A stretch of DNA of 64,000 nt from Rubellicoccus peritrichatus (GCF_033100135.1 NZ_CP136920.1:3095001-3159000); one strand, 5' to 3'; positions 17,743-26,981 are shown, numbered from the stretch's first letter. The notes: a model not told the origin generated them from the letters alone. Translations and numbers: made by a program.

Positions 17743-18729
17743 ATGGCAACGATCCTACGGCCCAGCCCAGAATCCGTTGCCATTCTTGTTGTACACCTTT
17801 CAGAGGGGGGCATTGCAGCAATTCCTACCGAGACTGTTTACGGCCTGGCTGCTGATGCCACGAATCCGGATGCGATAGCAAAGATATTCGTAGCGAAGAA
17901 TCGTCCGCAAAACAATCCACTGATCTTGCATTGTCATTCGATCGAGCAAGTTGCCGAATACACTATTGGAGAGACAGAAAGGTGGTATGACTTGGCCCGA
18001 CAGTTTTGGCCAGGCCCTCTAACACTCATTTTGAAGAAGAACCCTGCGATTCCGGATGTTGTTACAGCGGGACGTGATACTGTCGCGGTGCGCATTCCAG
18101 CCAGTCAGTTGTCCCGTGAGGTTATTCGTAAGTTGGGGCGTCCTATTGCGGCGCCAAGTGCTAACCCATCAGGCTACGTTAGTCCAACGACCGCTGAGCA
18201 TGTTGAGGAATCTCTTGGAGATCGCGTCCCATATATTCTTGATGGTGGTGCTTGTGAGCGTGGAATCGAATCGACCATCATTTCTCTGATTGATCCTGAG
18301 AAACCCATGATTCTTCGTCCCGGGCCTATCAACCAATCAGAATTGACAAGCGCACTTAAGCGTCAAGTGATCACGAAGCATGTAGCAGGTGATGAATCTC
18401 AAGCTCAGGATGCGCCCGGTCTCTTTTCCGCTCATTATCAACCAACTATTCCTGTCATCCTGTGTGATGATCCGCTGAAGTTAAAGCAAATCGATAAGTC
18501 CTCGAGTGCTCTTTTGCTTATCAGCAAAAAAAGTGAAACCGTAATGCCCGATGTTGTTGAATATTTGACGGAATCGGGAAATGCCAATGAAGCGGCGACT
18601 AATCTTTATTCTGCGCTGAGGCGTTTGGACAAAAGTGGCGTCAAAGCGATCTATGCAGAAGTGCCACCTGCAGATCAGGAATGGCAAGGCGTGGCTGATC
18701 GCCTCAATCGAGCGAGTTCGAATTTATAG
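17743..18729 (+). CDS. sua5: L-threonylcarbamoyladenylate synthase, Sua5 type
   Basis: 328 residues. The N-terminal TsaC/YrdC domain (about 10-195) has PTETVYGLAADA at the ATP/threonine site, K-x-R in FVAKNRPQNNPLI, and SANPSGYVSPTTAEHV. The C-terminal ~115 residues are the extra Sua5 domain that separates this type from the short TsaC. The enzyme condenses threonine, bicarbonate and ATP into threonylcarbamoyl-AMP for the t6A37 modification of ANN-decoding tRNAs. It follows rpsR on the same strand. Confidence 0.93.
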   Translation: MATILRPSPESVAILVVHLSEGGIAAIPTETVYGLAADATNPDAIAKIFVAKNRPQNNPLILHCHSIEQVAEYTIGETERWYDLARQFWPGPLTLILKKNPAIPDVVTAGRDTVAVRIPASQLSREVIRKLGRPIAAPSANPSGYVSPTTAEHVEESLGDRVPYILDGGACERGIESTIISLIDPEKPMILRPGPINQSELTSALKRQVITKHVAGDESQAQDAPGLFSAHYQPTIPVILCDDPLKLKQIDKSSSALLLISKKSETVMPDVVEYLTESGNANEAATNLYSALRRLDKSGVKAIYAEVPPADQEWQGVADRLNRASSNL

Positions 18730-18745
18730 CGAACTCTTGGTAATC

Positions 18746-18822
18746 ATCTCTCGCAAAGGCGCACAGTCGCAAAGAAGATAACTTGTAATTACTTTGCGTC
18801 TTGAGCGAAGCGGGCGAGAGAA
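18746..18822 (+). repeat. ~80-bp dispersed element, copy B (forward)
   Basis: The left part (18746-18777) begins ATCTCTCGCAAAGGCGCA and the right part (18792-18822) ends GCGAAGCGGGCGAGAGAAT. The ends are inverted repeats (CTCTCGC/GCGAGAG) with further pairing through GCAAAG/CTTTGC. The same element occurs reversed at 22551-22630 and forward at 46991-47070. Here it sits just after sua5 and before the leftward response regulator gene. Confidence 0.7.
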
Positions 18823-18860
18823 TATTATCTGCTTATCTGACGTAGCTTTTGAACTTAACA

Positions 18861-19487
18861 CTAAATCAGTCCATTCTCAACAGCATAGCGAGTCAGGCTG
18901 GGGAGATCGTGAATCTCGAGTTTTTGCATTATGTTATAACGGTGATTCTGCACAGTACGGCGAGAAAGGCCCAGGTCTTCGGCAATTGCCTTGCTGGTCT
19001 CGCCTTGGGCTACCTTGCGAAGGATCTGCTGTTCGCGCTCGCTGAGAATCTTATAAAAAGAAAAAGGGTCTTGTACTAGATTGTTTTTCACAACCTCCAT
19101 AACCGGGCTGAAATAGCTGCGTCCGGATTCGATGGTATCGAGTGCTTCCTCAAGCACATCGACCGGTTGGTTTTTTTCCACATAGCCGTGAAATCCGGTT
19201 TCACGGATGCGTTTGATCGTAAAAGGATCGGTCAAGGTTGTGACGGCGAGGCGTCGGGTTTCCGGCAGTTGATCCCGAAGCTGTTGGCCGAGTTCGATTC
19301 CATCCATTCCGATCAATCGAATATCAACAATAGCCAGATCCGGTTTCAGCCTCAAGCACTGTTCCAGTGCTTCTTCGCCGCGCGGACTTTGCCCTATCAG
19401 CTCAAAACCTTCCTTGTCGTTAATCAACTTAACAAGCAAGGTGCGAAAAAGGGTCTGGTCCTCAGCTATGTAGGTTCTGAGCGGCAT
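18861..19487 (-). CDS. NarL/FixJ-family response regulator
   Basis: 208 residues. Receiver domain 1-120 with the acidic pair E9/D10, phospho-acceptor Asp 55 (LAIVDIRLIGMDG) and conserved Lys 105 (YVEKNQP). A LuxR-type helix-turn-helix at about 145-205 (LSEREQQILRKVAQGETSKAIAEDLGLSRRTVQNHRYNIMQKL, split over the two helices) binds DNA. It is divergent from the DUF4331 gene and lies inside the segment bounded by repeat copies B and C. A sensor kinase is encoded just outside that segment at 22.7-24.3 kb and is the best partner candidate, but pairing is inferred only from proximity. Confidence 0.92.
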   Translation of the reverse strand: MPLRTYIAEDQTLFRTLLVKLINDKEGFELIGQSPRGEEALEQCLRLKPDLAIVDIRLIGMDGIELGQQLRDQLPETRRLAVTTLTDPFTIKRIRETGFHGYVEKNQPVDVLEEALDTIESGRSYFSPVMEVVKNNLVQDPFSFYKILSEREQQILRKVAQGETSKAIAEDLGLSRRTVQNHRYNIMQKLEIHDLPSLTRYAVENGLI

Positions 19488-19664
19488 GTGTTGGGTTTAG
19501 ACCAGATGCTTACTAAATGGCAATCATGGTTTGGCCATGGCTCTATTTGTAAAAGAGTTTTAAAATGAGGCTGGTTGAGCACATGTACTCAATCGGTCCC
19601 ATTGTTGTTTCGGTGCCTGGATGAGAAACTTGGTGAAGTTGAAAACCGACAACTGGATCTCATC

Positions 19665-21284
19665 ATGAAAAAAACAAAACTCATCATTGCTTCAATCTGC
19701 GGCGCAATCCTCGCGAATTCTGCTGCTTTTGCTTCCAGTCACGGAGAGGCACCACTGATTAAGGAAACCCCCAAGGTGGATGCCACCGACTTCTATATGT
19801 TCAGAAGCTATGAACCTGGACGCGAAAATTACGTTACACTGATCGCTAACTATCTTCCCTTGCAGGATGCTTATGGTGGTCCCAATTATTTCACACTGGA
19901 TGATAATGCCATCTATGAAATCCACATTGATAATAATGGAGATGCGATTGAGGATTGGACATTTCAGTTCGATTTCGAAAACACTTTCAAAGATACGAAG
20001 CTCACGATCGGCACAGGTGATAACGCCCGGGAAATGAGTGTTCCGTTGATCAATATCGGTCCGATTTCGGTCTCTGATGATTCCGCATTACTGCTCCAGC
20101 AAACTTATACCTTGAGCATGATCGAAGGACCGCGTCGCGCGAGTGAAGGTACGCCACTTGAAAGCATTGATGGGCTTTCGACATTCACTAAGCCAGTTGA
20201 TAATATTGGTACCAAGTCCATTGCGGATTATAATGCCTACGCAAATCAGTTCATTTATGAAATCGATTTGCCGGGAACTGATATCAATGGCCGTCTTTTT
20301 GTAGGGCAAAGGAAGGACCCATTTGTTGTTAATCTTGGTGAGATTTTCGACCTGATCAACATCACTGACAGCCCGGTCGGAAGTAACATGTTCTCAAGAG
20401 ATGACCTTGAGGATAAGAACGTAACGTCACTTATCCTTGAGTTGCCAATAGCCTTTCTGACCAGCTCAAGTGAGGTTCCTGTGATTGCGGGTTGGACAAC
20501 TTCCAGTATCAAAGAAAATGACACTTACATGCAGGTTTCGCGTTTGGGTCATCCGTTGGTCAATGAAGTTGTGATTGGTCTTCCTGACAAAGACAGATTT
20601 AACGCCAGTGAGCCAAAGGACGATGCTCAGTTTCTCGCTTATGTGACCAATCCAGTGCTGCCGGCTTTGATTGAAATTCTCTTTGATGTTCCAGCGCCAA
20701 CCGCGATTCCGCGCCAGGACCTCGTTCAGGCATTTCTTACAGGTGTCCCTGGACTTACTGAAGACGGTGGCGTTGGGGAAATACTTCGTTTGAATACCAG
20801 CATTGCAGTGACTCCAGCTGCGGACCAAATGCCCCTTGGTGTTCTGCAAGGTGACAATGCCGGCTTTCCAAATGGGCGCCGTCCGGGGGATGATATTGTG
20901 GATGCAACCCTGCGTGTTGCGATGGGAGTTCTTTTATCAGAGGAAGACGCACCGGCAGGCCAGGCTCCGTTCACGGATGGAGCGTTTATTGATGCCCGCA
21001 TGTTTCCAGCTGAGTTTCCCTACTTGAATGATCCGATTCCTGGTTCGCCTCAAGACCTGCGTCCAGGGCAGGACTTCTTCAGCTTTTTGCAGGAAGGCAG
21101 CTTTGAGGACGATGCCGTGGTTTACTTTGACCGCAAGGTTGGGAGCTACCTTTTTACACAGGCAGAGGTGTTTCCAAGTTTGTATGATTTCAACGGCCAG
21201 CGCTGGATTTATTACTTTATGGGAACCACCAATCCACGCGTCTTCTTTGATTTTACCAATCAACAGATTTTCGTGGATCAATAA
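19665..21284 (+). CDS. Secreted DUF4331 protein
   Basis: 539 residues from the ATG at 19665, which directly precedes a signal peptide (MKKTKLIIASICGAILANSA). A TTG at 19575 would place 30 polar residues before it and is unlikely. The mature N-terminus SSHGEAPLIKETPKVDATDF is the DUF4331 signature, with YMFRSYEPGRENYVTLIANYLP further on and two later repeats of the same style. DUF4331 proteins are exported, of unknown function, and often sit beside TPR proteins, as here (20 bp to the next gene). The gene is preceded by a 177-bp divergent promoter region shared with the response regulator. Confidence 0.88.
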   Translation: MKKTKLIIASICGAILANSAAFASSHGEAPLIKETPKVDATDFYMFRSYEPGRENYVTLIANYLPLQDAYGGPNYFTLDDNAIYEIHIDNNGDAIEDWTFQFDFENTFKDTKLTIGTGDNAREMSVPLINIGPISVSDDSALLLQQTYTLSMIEGPRRASEGTPLESIDGLSTFTKPVDNIGTKSIADYNAYANQFIYEIDLPGTDINGRLFVGQRKDPFVVNLGEIFDLINITDSPVGSNMFSRDDLEDKNVTSLILELPIAFLTSSSEVPVIAGWTTSSIKENDTYMQVSRLGHPLVNEVVIGLPDKDRFNASEPKDDAQFLAYVTNPVLPALIEILFDVPAPTAIPRQDLVQAFLTGVPGLTEDGGVGEILRLNTSIAVTPAADQMPLGVLQGDNAGFPNGRRPGDDIVDATLRVAMGVLLSEEDAPAGQAPFTDGAFIDARMFPAEFPYLNDPIPGSPQDLRPGQDFFSFLQEGSFEDDAVVYFDRKVGSYLFTQAEVFPSLYDFNGQRWIYYFMGTTNPRVFFDFTNQQIFVDQ

Positions 21285-21304
21285 TCAACACGCAGGCAGA
21301 TCCA

Positions 21305-22519
21305 ATGAAATCAATCCAGAAGGTTAATTTGATACTTATTATGATGACGACATTCAACTGTCTTGTAGGGCGAGAGGATCACTTGGACAACGTGTCACCG
21401 GTGGGACTCTCCGGTGACCGCGGCCAACTCATTCAAGGAGATCTATCTCCGTCAGATGCTCTCGGTTTAAAAATCGAAGGGATACGTGAGCTGATTGAAA
21501 GCGCGCGAATGACCGGGAGTCATGCCGCCCACCATGAGGCAGAAGCACGTTTGGAAAAACTGATCATGGAGTCGGACGCAAATGCGGAACTGCTTGTTCT
21601 CAAAGCAATCCTTTTGCAGCATGAGCATCATTTCGAGGAAGCGAACGAATATATTCGTCTGGCCTTGTTGCATGATTCTGGTAATGCGCAAGCCTGGCTG
21701 ACCCGGTATAATATCGCACTGGTTCAGGGGAATTATCACGAGGCTCGCTTTGCTGCTGCTGCGTTATTGAACAAGCTGCCAATGATCGTTTCGATAACTG
21801 CGATTGCCAACGTTGGCAGTCTTACCGGCAAGGCAGAGCAGAGCTATCGCATCCTTTCTGAGTCGCTGCACGCCGGCAGCACGAAAAGCGAAGACAAAGC
21901 TATTCAAGTTTGGGTTCATACGGTTTGCGCAGAAATCGCTTCGCGTCTTGGTCGAACTGCTGAGGCGGAAGAGCACTTCATTAATGCTATGAGTATTAAG
22001 TCGCCAGATCATTATCTGGTTCATGCCTACGCGGATTTTCTTCTCGATCAAAAGCGTTATTATGATGCTTATGCATTCCTCGAAGAACGTCAGGATACAC
22101 CGGATAGGCGAGTGCGTTTGGCATTGGCTCAAAAGGTTCTGAGACCAGGCTCGTTGACAGTTGAGCAGCTTCATGAGATTGAAGATTCTATCCTCGGGCA
22201 TAATGAGTCACATCACCATGGCGGCGTGGGTGATCATGCGACCCATGCCCGACCACATGTCCCATTACCACCGAGCCGTCTGGCCGCTCGCTACCTGCTT
22301 CACTTGGAAGGCTCTGTCGATGAGGCACTCAACGTTGCTCTTCAGAATTGGGATATCCAACGTGAACCACGCGATGCGGAGGTCGTGCTGCAAGCCGCAA
22401 TGGCGGCAAACAAACCAGCGGCGGCACTACCTGTCATTGCCTGGATGCAAAGATGGAAGGTTGAGGATGTACGCTTGGATGTGCTTGTTGATGAGCTTGG
22501 CATGCAGCCTCAATCCTGA
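21305..22519 (+). CDS. TPR protein partnered with DUF4331
   Basis: 404 residues. A short hydrophobic N-terminus (VNLILIMMTTFNCLVG) may be a signal peptide or poor lipoprotein signal with Cys 19. Residues 90-260 contain about five tetratricopeptide-like helical pairs (EANEYIRLALLHDSGNAQAW; AEEHFINAMSIKSPDHYLVH). A histidine-rich loop (ESHHHGGVGDHATHARPH, about 300-317) could bind metal. Starts 20 bp after the DUF4331 gene and is surely co-transcribed; probably an exported scaffold for it. Repeat copy C begins 31 bp after its stop. Confidence 0.75.
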   Translation: MKSIQKVNLILIMMTTFNCLVGREDHLDNVSPVGLSGDRGQLIQGDLSPSDALGLKIEGIRELIESARMTGSHAAHHEAEARLEKLIMESDANAELLVLKAILLQHEHHFEEANEYIRLALLHDSGNAQAWLTRYNIALVQGNYHEARFAAAALLNKLPMIVSITAIANVGSLTGKAEQSYRILSESLHAGSTKSEDKAIQVWVHTVCAEIASRLGRTAEAEEHFINAMSIKSPDHYLVHAYADFLLDQKRYYDAYAFLEERQDTPDRRVRLALAQKVLRPGSLTVEQLHEIEDSILGHNESHHHGGVGDHATHARPHVPLPPSRLAARYLLHLEGSVDEALNVALQNWDIQREPRDAEVVLQAAMAANKPAAALPVIAWMQRWKVEDVRLDVLVDELGMQPQS

Positions 22520-22550
22520 CAGTTAGTAGAAAACATTAAAAGTATAAATT

Positions 22551-22630
22551 ATTCTCTCGCCCGCTTCGCTCAAGGCGCAAAGGCGCTAAGCATTGGTATA
22601 GCTTTTCTTCTTTGCGCCTTTGCGAGAGAT
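22551..22630 (-). repeat. ~80-bp dispersed element, copy C (reverse)
   Basis: Starts ATTCTCTCGCCCGCTTCGCT and ends CTTTGCGAGAGAT, the reverse complement of copy B at 18746-18822 with only a few differences and a different short centre. It lies between the TPR gene stop and the 3' end of the leftward histidine kinase, so copies B and C are an inverted pair around three intact genes. Confidence 0.7.
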
Positions 22631-22673
22631 CATAGTGTTAGAATTCACCGCGCTGGTCATACCGATCCTGGTG

Positions 22674-24281
22674 TTAGTCTTGATCTGTTTTAACGGGAAC
22701 CTTGAGTGCAACCGTCGTTCCTTTTCCCAGCTCACTTTCTATGATCAGCTGGCCTTCCAGCTTTCTTGAAAGGGTGCGGCATATCACAAGTCCGAGTCCG
22801 AGACCACCACTCTCGGACTTGGAGCCGCGGGAGATGGGGAGGTCAGTTTCAATCAAACGCTGAACGACTTCAGGGGGCATGCCAGCCCCGGTATCAGTTA
22901 CGGAAAAGCAGGCATTAACATCTTCCTGCTGAAAGCGAATGATTATGGTTCCGCCCGGTTCGGTGTAAGCCAGTGCATTGGAAACGAGGTTGCGCAGAAT
23001 GACTTTAACCATCTGTGGATCTGTATAAATTGCCCCATCTTTAGGACACTCAATGAACAGCTTCAGTTGATGTCTTTCTGCCTGAAAACGAAACAAGGTT
23101 GCGGTTTCATTAAGTAGGTCTACTGGTGCAACCCAAGTGGGTTCCAGTGTGATTTCTTCCTGTTGCCATTGGGCCCAGCAAAGCAAGTTCTCCAGAAGCG
23201 CATACAACTCTTTTCCACAATCGAGGATTGTCTCGAGCGTATCACGATAGGAATCGACATCCGTGCTTTTTTCACGGCGAATGCTGTACTCGCAAACCTG
23301 GTTGATGCTGTTGAGAGGAGACCGAAGATCGTGCGCGAGAATTGAAAGCAATTGGTCTTTATGGGCACTGACTGAGGCGAGTTCGCGGGTGCGTGTTTCA
23401 ACATCTCTCTCCAGACGTTGGGTGTATTGGGCTTCGACCTCCTGTGCACGCTGGAGATTTTCTATCGCCTCTTCCTGGGCACGATTCCGCTCAAGAAGCG
23501 TGCGCCGAAGCAGGTCGATCAGTGCAATGGACAGCAGGCTGATCTCAAAAGTGGAACCAAGGAGCAGTTGATAATAGGCGAAGCGATTTCCTGGTTCATC
23601 GCTCTGCCCAAACGTCAGAAATATGATGAGGGCGATCAGGTGAATCCAAAAAGCTAAAACAAAAAAACGCGCTTCCTCCTGTTTGCGCATCCAGGCTCGC
23701 CAGCCTGCTGCGATTAGGAAAAAACCGGTTATTGGTGCGAGGATTCGTTGAACGTCCGATACGATTTCCAGTGCTTCCGGCAGATTGACCAGAAATGCCT
23801 GCCCTAGAAGCATGATCCAAATGATGGTGAGGATGTTGGTCAGCCGGTTTGTGAGCAGATCATGTTTCTTAAGCGCTAAAAAGTTTTTAGTGAAGAGCAG
23901 CAGGGCAATGATGCTGAGTGGGACTGAGAGGAGGAAAAGCTCGTCCAGGCCGGCATCTTCTTTTTGATCGAAATGTAACCAGCCTTCGTAATACGCCGTG
24001 GTGAATCCGTGAAACAGCAGGAAGGCAGCATAATACAGATAGGTGCTTCGTTTTAATGAGGCTGCGACTGCAAAATTGATAATCAACAGAAAGCCGAGCA
24101 GGGTGAGGTAGGCGGCGAGAATGGATTGATGGAGTCTTGCGGTGCCTTCCGGTGTCGTTGGCCCATACTCAGTCAGTAGTATGCGCAGGCCTGCGGCAAA
24201 GAGCGTGAAAAGTAAAGCGGCAGCAAGGAGTTCCAGCCCTCGCTTTATGCCTTGTTTTTCCCAGATGCCACCTTTTGACAT
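22674..24281 (-). CDS. Membrane sensor histidine kinase with 7-helix sensor
   Basis: 535 residues from the ATG at 24281, which has AAAGGA upstream; an ATG at 24413 would add 44 residues before the first membrane helix. Residues ~15-260 hold about seven membrane helices resembling 7TMR-DISM sensors. A coiled coil (265-305, TLLERNRAQEEAIENLQ) leads to the HisKA domain with phospho-acceptor His in ILAHDLRSPLN (about 315), then the ATPase with N box (VILRNLVSNALAY), G1 (DTGAGMP) and G2 (GGLGLGLVICRTL). No receiver domain. Likely phosphorylates a separate regulator, plausibly that at 18.9-19.5 kb. Confidence 0.9.
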   Translation of the reverse strand: MSKGGIWEKQGIKRGLELLAAALLFTLFAAGLRILLTEYGPTTPEGTARLHQSILAAYLTLLGFLLIINFAVAASLKRSTYLYYAAFLLFHGFTTAYYEGWLHFDQKEDAGLDELFLLSVPLSIIALLLFTKNFLALKKHDLLTNRLTNILTIIWIMLLGQAFLVNLPEALEIVSDVQRILAPITGFFLIAAGWRAWMRKQEEARFFVLAFWIHLIALIIFLTFGQSDEPGNRFAYYQLLLGSTFEISLLSIALIDLLRRTLLERNRAQEEAIENLQRAQEVEAQYTQRLERDVETRTRELASVSAHKDQLLSILAHDLRSPLNSINQVCEYSIRREKSTDVDSYRDTLETILDCGKELYALLENLLCWAQWQQEEITLEPTWVAPVDLLNETATLFRFQAERHQLKLFIECPKDGAIYTDPQMVKVILRNLVSNALAYTEPGGTIIIRFQQEDVNACFSVTDTGAGMPPEVVQRLIETDLPISRGSKSESGGLGLGLVICRTLSRKLEGQLIIESELGKGTTVALKVPVKTDQD

Positions 24282-24653
24282 TTCTGCATCCTTTTCTCTT
24301 AAGGAAGATGCCACAATACTAAAGGGGATTGGCTGAACCTGCAAATGATCGGAAACATGCCGCATGTCACGCTTAACCTGCCACAAGCTATGTGTAAAAT
24401 AGGCCGGATTCACCCTAGATTAATGAGAGATTTCTTAGTTCAAAGGAGCAGGGCATTCTTGCCTCCGTCAGTGCGTTTTGCGCTCTTTACGGCTAAATAC
24501 CGAATGTTCGAGTGCTCCGATTTGCTTTGAAGAAAGGTTTTTAGAATCAGAAATCTGCAAATTGTTTCATTCGCTGACATATCCCCTACAGTAGCTGTTA
24601 CGATGAAGTAACCAGCGCAGTGTTAGAATCGCCCCTAAAGTAAACACCAGCTC
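24282..24653. other. Divergent intergenic region (372 bp)
   Basis: Holds the 5' ends of the leftward kinase gene and the rightward Gfo/Idh gene. An open frame at 24345-24530 has no start signal and no recognisable product; I treat it as non-coding. I see no repeat, hairpin or clear promoter boxes. Confidence 0.4.
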
Positions 24654-26063
24654 ATGAAAAAAGTATCTCGTCGTAATTTTCTTAAATCCTCAGCCGCGCT
24701 AGGCAGCTTCATTGTTTTGCCTTCCTATGTGGCATTAGGGAGCAAGGCGAAAAGTGGCATTAAAGCTCCCAGTGAACGCGTGAACGTGGCCTTTGTTGCC
24801 AGTGGGGGAAAGGGCTACCGCAATCGTTTGATATTTGAAAATAGTGGCCTCATGAATGTCGTGGCCCTATGCGATGTTGATCTGGAAAGAGAGGAGCCGC
24901 AGAAGTCTGCCGCGGCACATCCTGGCGCAAGGCAGTTCACCGATTTCCGTGTAATGCTGGAGGAGATGGAAGACGAAATTGATGCGGTCGTAGTATCGAC
25001 ACCGGATCATTCCCACTTTGCTGTAACGATGATGGCGATGGCACTTGGAAAACACGTCTGGTGCGAAAAGCCACTCGCTCACAGTTATGGTCAGTGCCAG
25101 CGCATGATGGATCTGGCTGAGCGTAGTGGTGTGGTCACTCAGATGGGGAATCAAGGACACTCCAGTCCGAACTATTTTCAGTTCAAAGAATGGACAGAAG
25201 CTGGCGTCATTAAGGATATCACAAAAATCGATGCGCATATGACTCGAGGTGGTAGCTGGGGAGGCTGGGGAAAACACGTGACCAAATACGAGAGTGAGCC
25301 GCTTCCTGAAGGTTTGAACTGGGAGAACTGGATCGATGTGGCCGAAATGAATCCCTACAGCCCGCGCCTGCATCCTAACAAGTGGCGTGGCTGGGTCGAA
25401 TATGGGAATGGTTTTTTGGGGGACTGGGCACCACACATCCTTGATACATGCCACCGCTTTCTGAAATTAGGCATGCCGGAAAAGATCACAGCAATACAAC
25501 GTGTTGGCGGGAATGATTTCGTATTCCCGGAAGCGTCAATTATTCGCTTTGATGTTCCCGCCCGTGAAGGCATGCCAGCTTGTGAAATCAACTGGTATGA
25601 CGGTTGGAAAAATAAGCCGAAGATAGATCTGCAATACGGTGATCTGGTTACGGATAATGTAACGGGCAAAGCTTCCAGAAAACCGCTTGAGCTGGATTAC
25701 GCAGGCAAGATGCTTTATTCAAAGGATATGGTTTTCAAGGGAGGTCACCATGGCCAGATTCTGCAGGTTGTTCCTCGAGAGAAATACATAGATATTCGCA
25801 AATCACTGCCGCGCTTTCAGACTCGCTGTTCGGATCATTGGACGAATTTTCTGTTGGCTTGCAAAGGTGAAGAGGAAACGCGTTCCCCGTTCAGTGTTGG
25901 AGCGCCGCTTACACAGTTTATGTTACTTGGCGTTATCTGCCAACGGGTTGGTGGTGAGCTGGAATTTGATCGTGAGTCAGAAAGGTTTACCAACAGCGAT
26001 GCAGCTAATGCATTGCTCGACCCTGCACCACGTAAAGGTTGGGAAGAATTCTACGCGCTTTAG
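24654..26063 (+). CDS. Tat-exported Gfo/Idh/MocA oxidoreductase
   Basis: 469 residues with a twin-arginine signal ([19 protein letters not shown]), a Rossmann NAD(P) domain from about residue 44 ([15 protein letters not shown]), the family motif W-C-EKPLAHS (about 140) and the C-terminal alpha/beta sugar-binding half. Tat export suggests folding around NAD(P) before transport. In Bacteroidota and Verrucomicrobiota such proteins oxidise a glycoside at C3. The next gene, a DUF1080 protein, belongs to the family now shown to cleave 3-keto-disaccharides, so the pair plausibly performs oxidation-elimination cleavage of a glycoside in the periplasm. Confidence 0.88.
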   Translation: MKKVSRRNFLKSSAALGSFIVLPSYVALGSKAKSGIKAPSERVNVAFVASGGKGYRNRLIFENSGLMNVVALCDVDLEREEPQKSAAAHPGARQFTDFRVMLEEMEDEIDAVVVSTPDHSHFAVTMMAMALGKHVWCEKPLAHSYGQCQRMMDLAERSGVVTQMGNQGHSSPNYFQFKEWTEAGVIKDITKIDAHMTRGGSWGGWGKHVTKYESEPLPEGLNWENWIDVAEMNPYSPRLHPNKWRGWVEYGNGFLGDWAPHILDTCHRFLKLGMPEKITAIQRVGGNDFVFPEASIIRFDVPAREGMPACEINWYDGWKNKPKIDLQYGDLVTDNVTGKASRKPLELDYAGKMLYSKDMVFKGGHHGQILQVVPREKYIDIRKSLPRFQTRCSDHWTNFLLACKGEEETRSPFSVGAPLTQFMLLGVICQRVGGELEFDRESERFTNSDAANALLDPAPRKGWEEFYAL

Positions 26064-26096
26064 TCCTGCTTCGTTAGATCAATAATTTAATATAGT

Positions 26097-26204
26097 ATCC
26101 ACAGATTTCGCAAATTAATGCAGATTCATAATACAGGATTTCTTATGCAACTCTGCGTCTTTGCGTGAGAAAAAAATCTGTGTTAATCTGCAAAATCTGT
26201 GGAT
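26097..26204. repeat. Inverted repeat element with 30-bp arms (copy D)
   Basis: The left arm (26097-26126, ATCCACAGATTTCGCAAATT...) and right arm (26175-26204, ...CAAAATCTGTGGAT) are reverse complements at about 26 of 30 positions. The centre carries GCGTCTTTGCGTGAG, similar to the arms of the copy B/C/F element. It fills the gap between the Gfo/Idh gene and the DUF1080 gene and would form a long hairpin in their shared transcript. Confidence 0.7.
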
Positions 26205-26244
26205 GAAAATTACGTCTCACAAAGTCGATCACAGAAATATAACA

Positions 26245-26898
26245 ATGAACAAGTTACGTTTTATCATTTGCTTGCTTGGTTTCTCTGCGGCAGCCTCCAC
26301 GCTTAGCGCCAAATCAGAATTTGAGGATCTATTGGCGAGTGGCGATTTGTCGCAGTTTTACACTGGCGATAAGGAAGGTAAATGGACCTTTGTCGATGGG
26401 GCTGCGTATCGAGGAAAGGTAAAAGCGGGTAATTTGATGACCCGCAAAAAGTATAAAGACTTCGAACTCCACTTTGAATGGAAGATCGCGGAAGGGGGTA
26501 ATAGTGGAGTAATCTATCGGGTAAACAAATGGCCTGGGGTTGAGTATCAGGTGTTGGATGATGAGCGTCACGTTCGTGGTAAAACTCCGAACTCTTCAGC
26601 TGGTGCGCTCTATGATCTTATCGCTCCCATCGAGGATAAGCCTTACAACCCTGCTGGCCAATGGAACTCCAGCCGCATCATCGCCAAAGGCAACCATATC
26701 GAGCATTGGTTAAATGGCGTGAAAATCGTAGAGATCGAAATCGGAAGTGCTGATTGGGATGAGCGTTTTAGCAAAAGCAAGTACAACAGATATCGTGACT
26801 TTAAAGGCTACGCTCTGGGCGAAAGCCATATTCATTTTCAAGACCATGGTGCAGAGGTCTGGTATCGAAATATCAAAATTCGGGAACTTAAGGATTAG
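26245..26898 (+). CDS. DUF1080 (3-keto-disaccharide hydrolase family) protein
   Basis: 217 residues from the ATG at 26245; an upstream ATG at 26161 lies inside the repeat element and would mask the signal peptide (MNKLRFIICLLGFSAAASTLSA). The body is a concanavalin-like beta-sandwich with the DUF1080 motifs FELHFEWKIAEGGNSGVIYR, VEYQVLDDERH, and WNSSRIIAKGNHIEHWLNG, ending in IHFQDHGAEVWYRNIKIREL. Members hydrolyse 3-keto-glycosides; its partner is the preceding oxidoreductase. Exported to the periplasm. Confidence 0.9.
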   Translation: MNKLRFIICLLGFSAAASTLSAKSEFEDLLASGDLSQFYTGDKEGKWTFVDGAAYRGKVKAGNLMTRKKYKDFELHFEWKIAEGGNSGVIYRVNKWPGVEYQVLDDERHVRGKTPNSSAGALYDLIAPIEDKPYNPAGQWNSSRIIAKGNHIEHWLNGVKIVEIEIGSADWDERFSKSKYNRYRDFKGYALGESHIHFQDHGAEVWYRNIKIRELKD

Positions 26899-26913
26899 AG
26901 ATTTCAAATAAAA

Positions 26914-26942
26914 ACCCGGGACGGCTTTGAGCTGCCCCGGGT
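26914..26942 (-). terminator. Rho-independent terminator between convergent genes
   Basis: ACCCGGG pairs with CCCGGGT, with partial inner pairing, between the DUF1080 gene and the DEAD-box helicase gene. On the minus strand the stem is followed by TTTTTATTTG, a good U-run, so it terminates the leftward helicase transcript and probably also slows the rightward one. Confidence 0.8.
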
Positions 26943-26981
26943 CTCGAAAAGTTAGGTTATACTATTTGAGATGTGATCATC

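Noticed and set aside
24345-24530. Possible 61-residue gene
   Set aside because: No ribosome site, no recognisable product; lies in the divergent promoter region once the kinase start is set at 24281.
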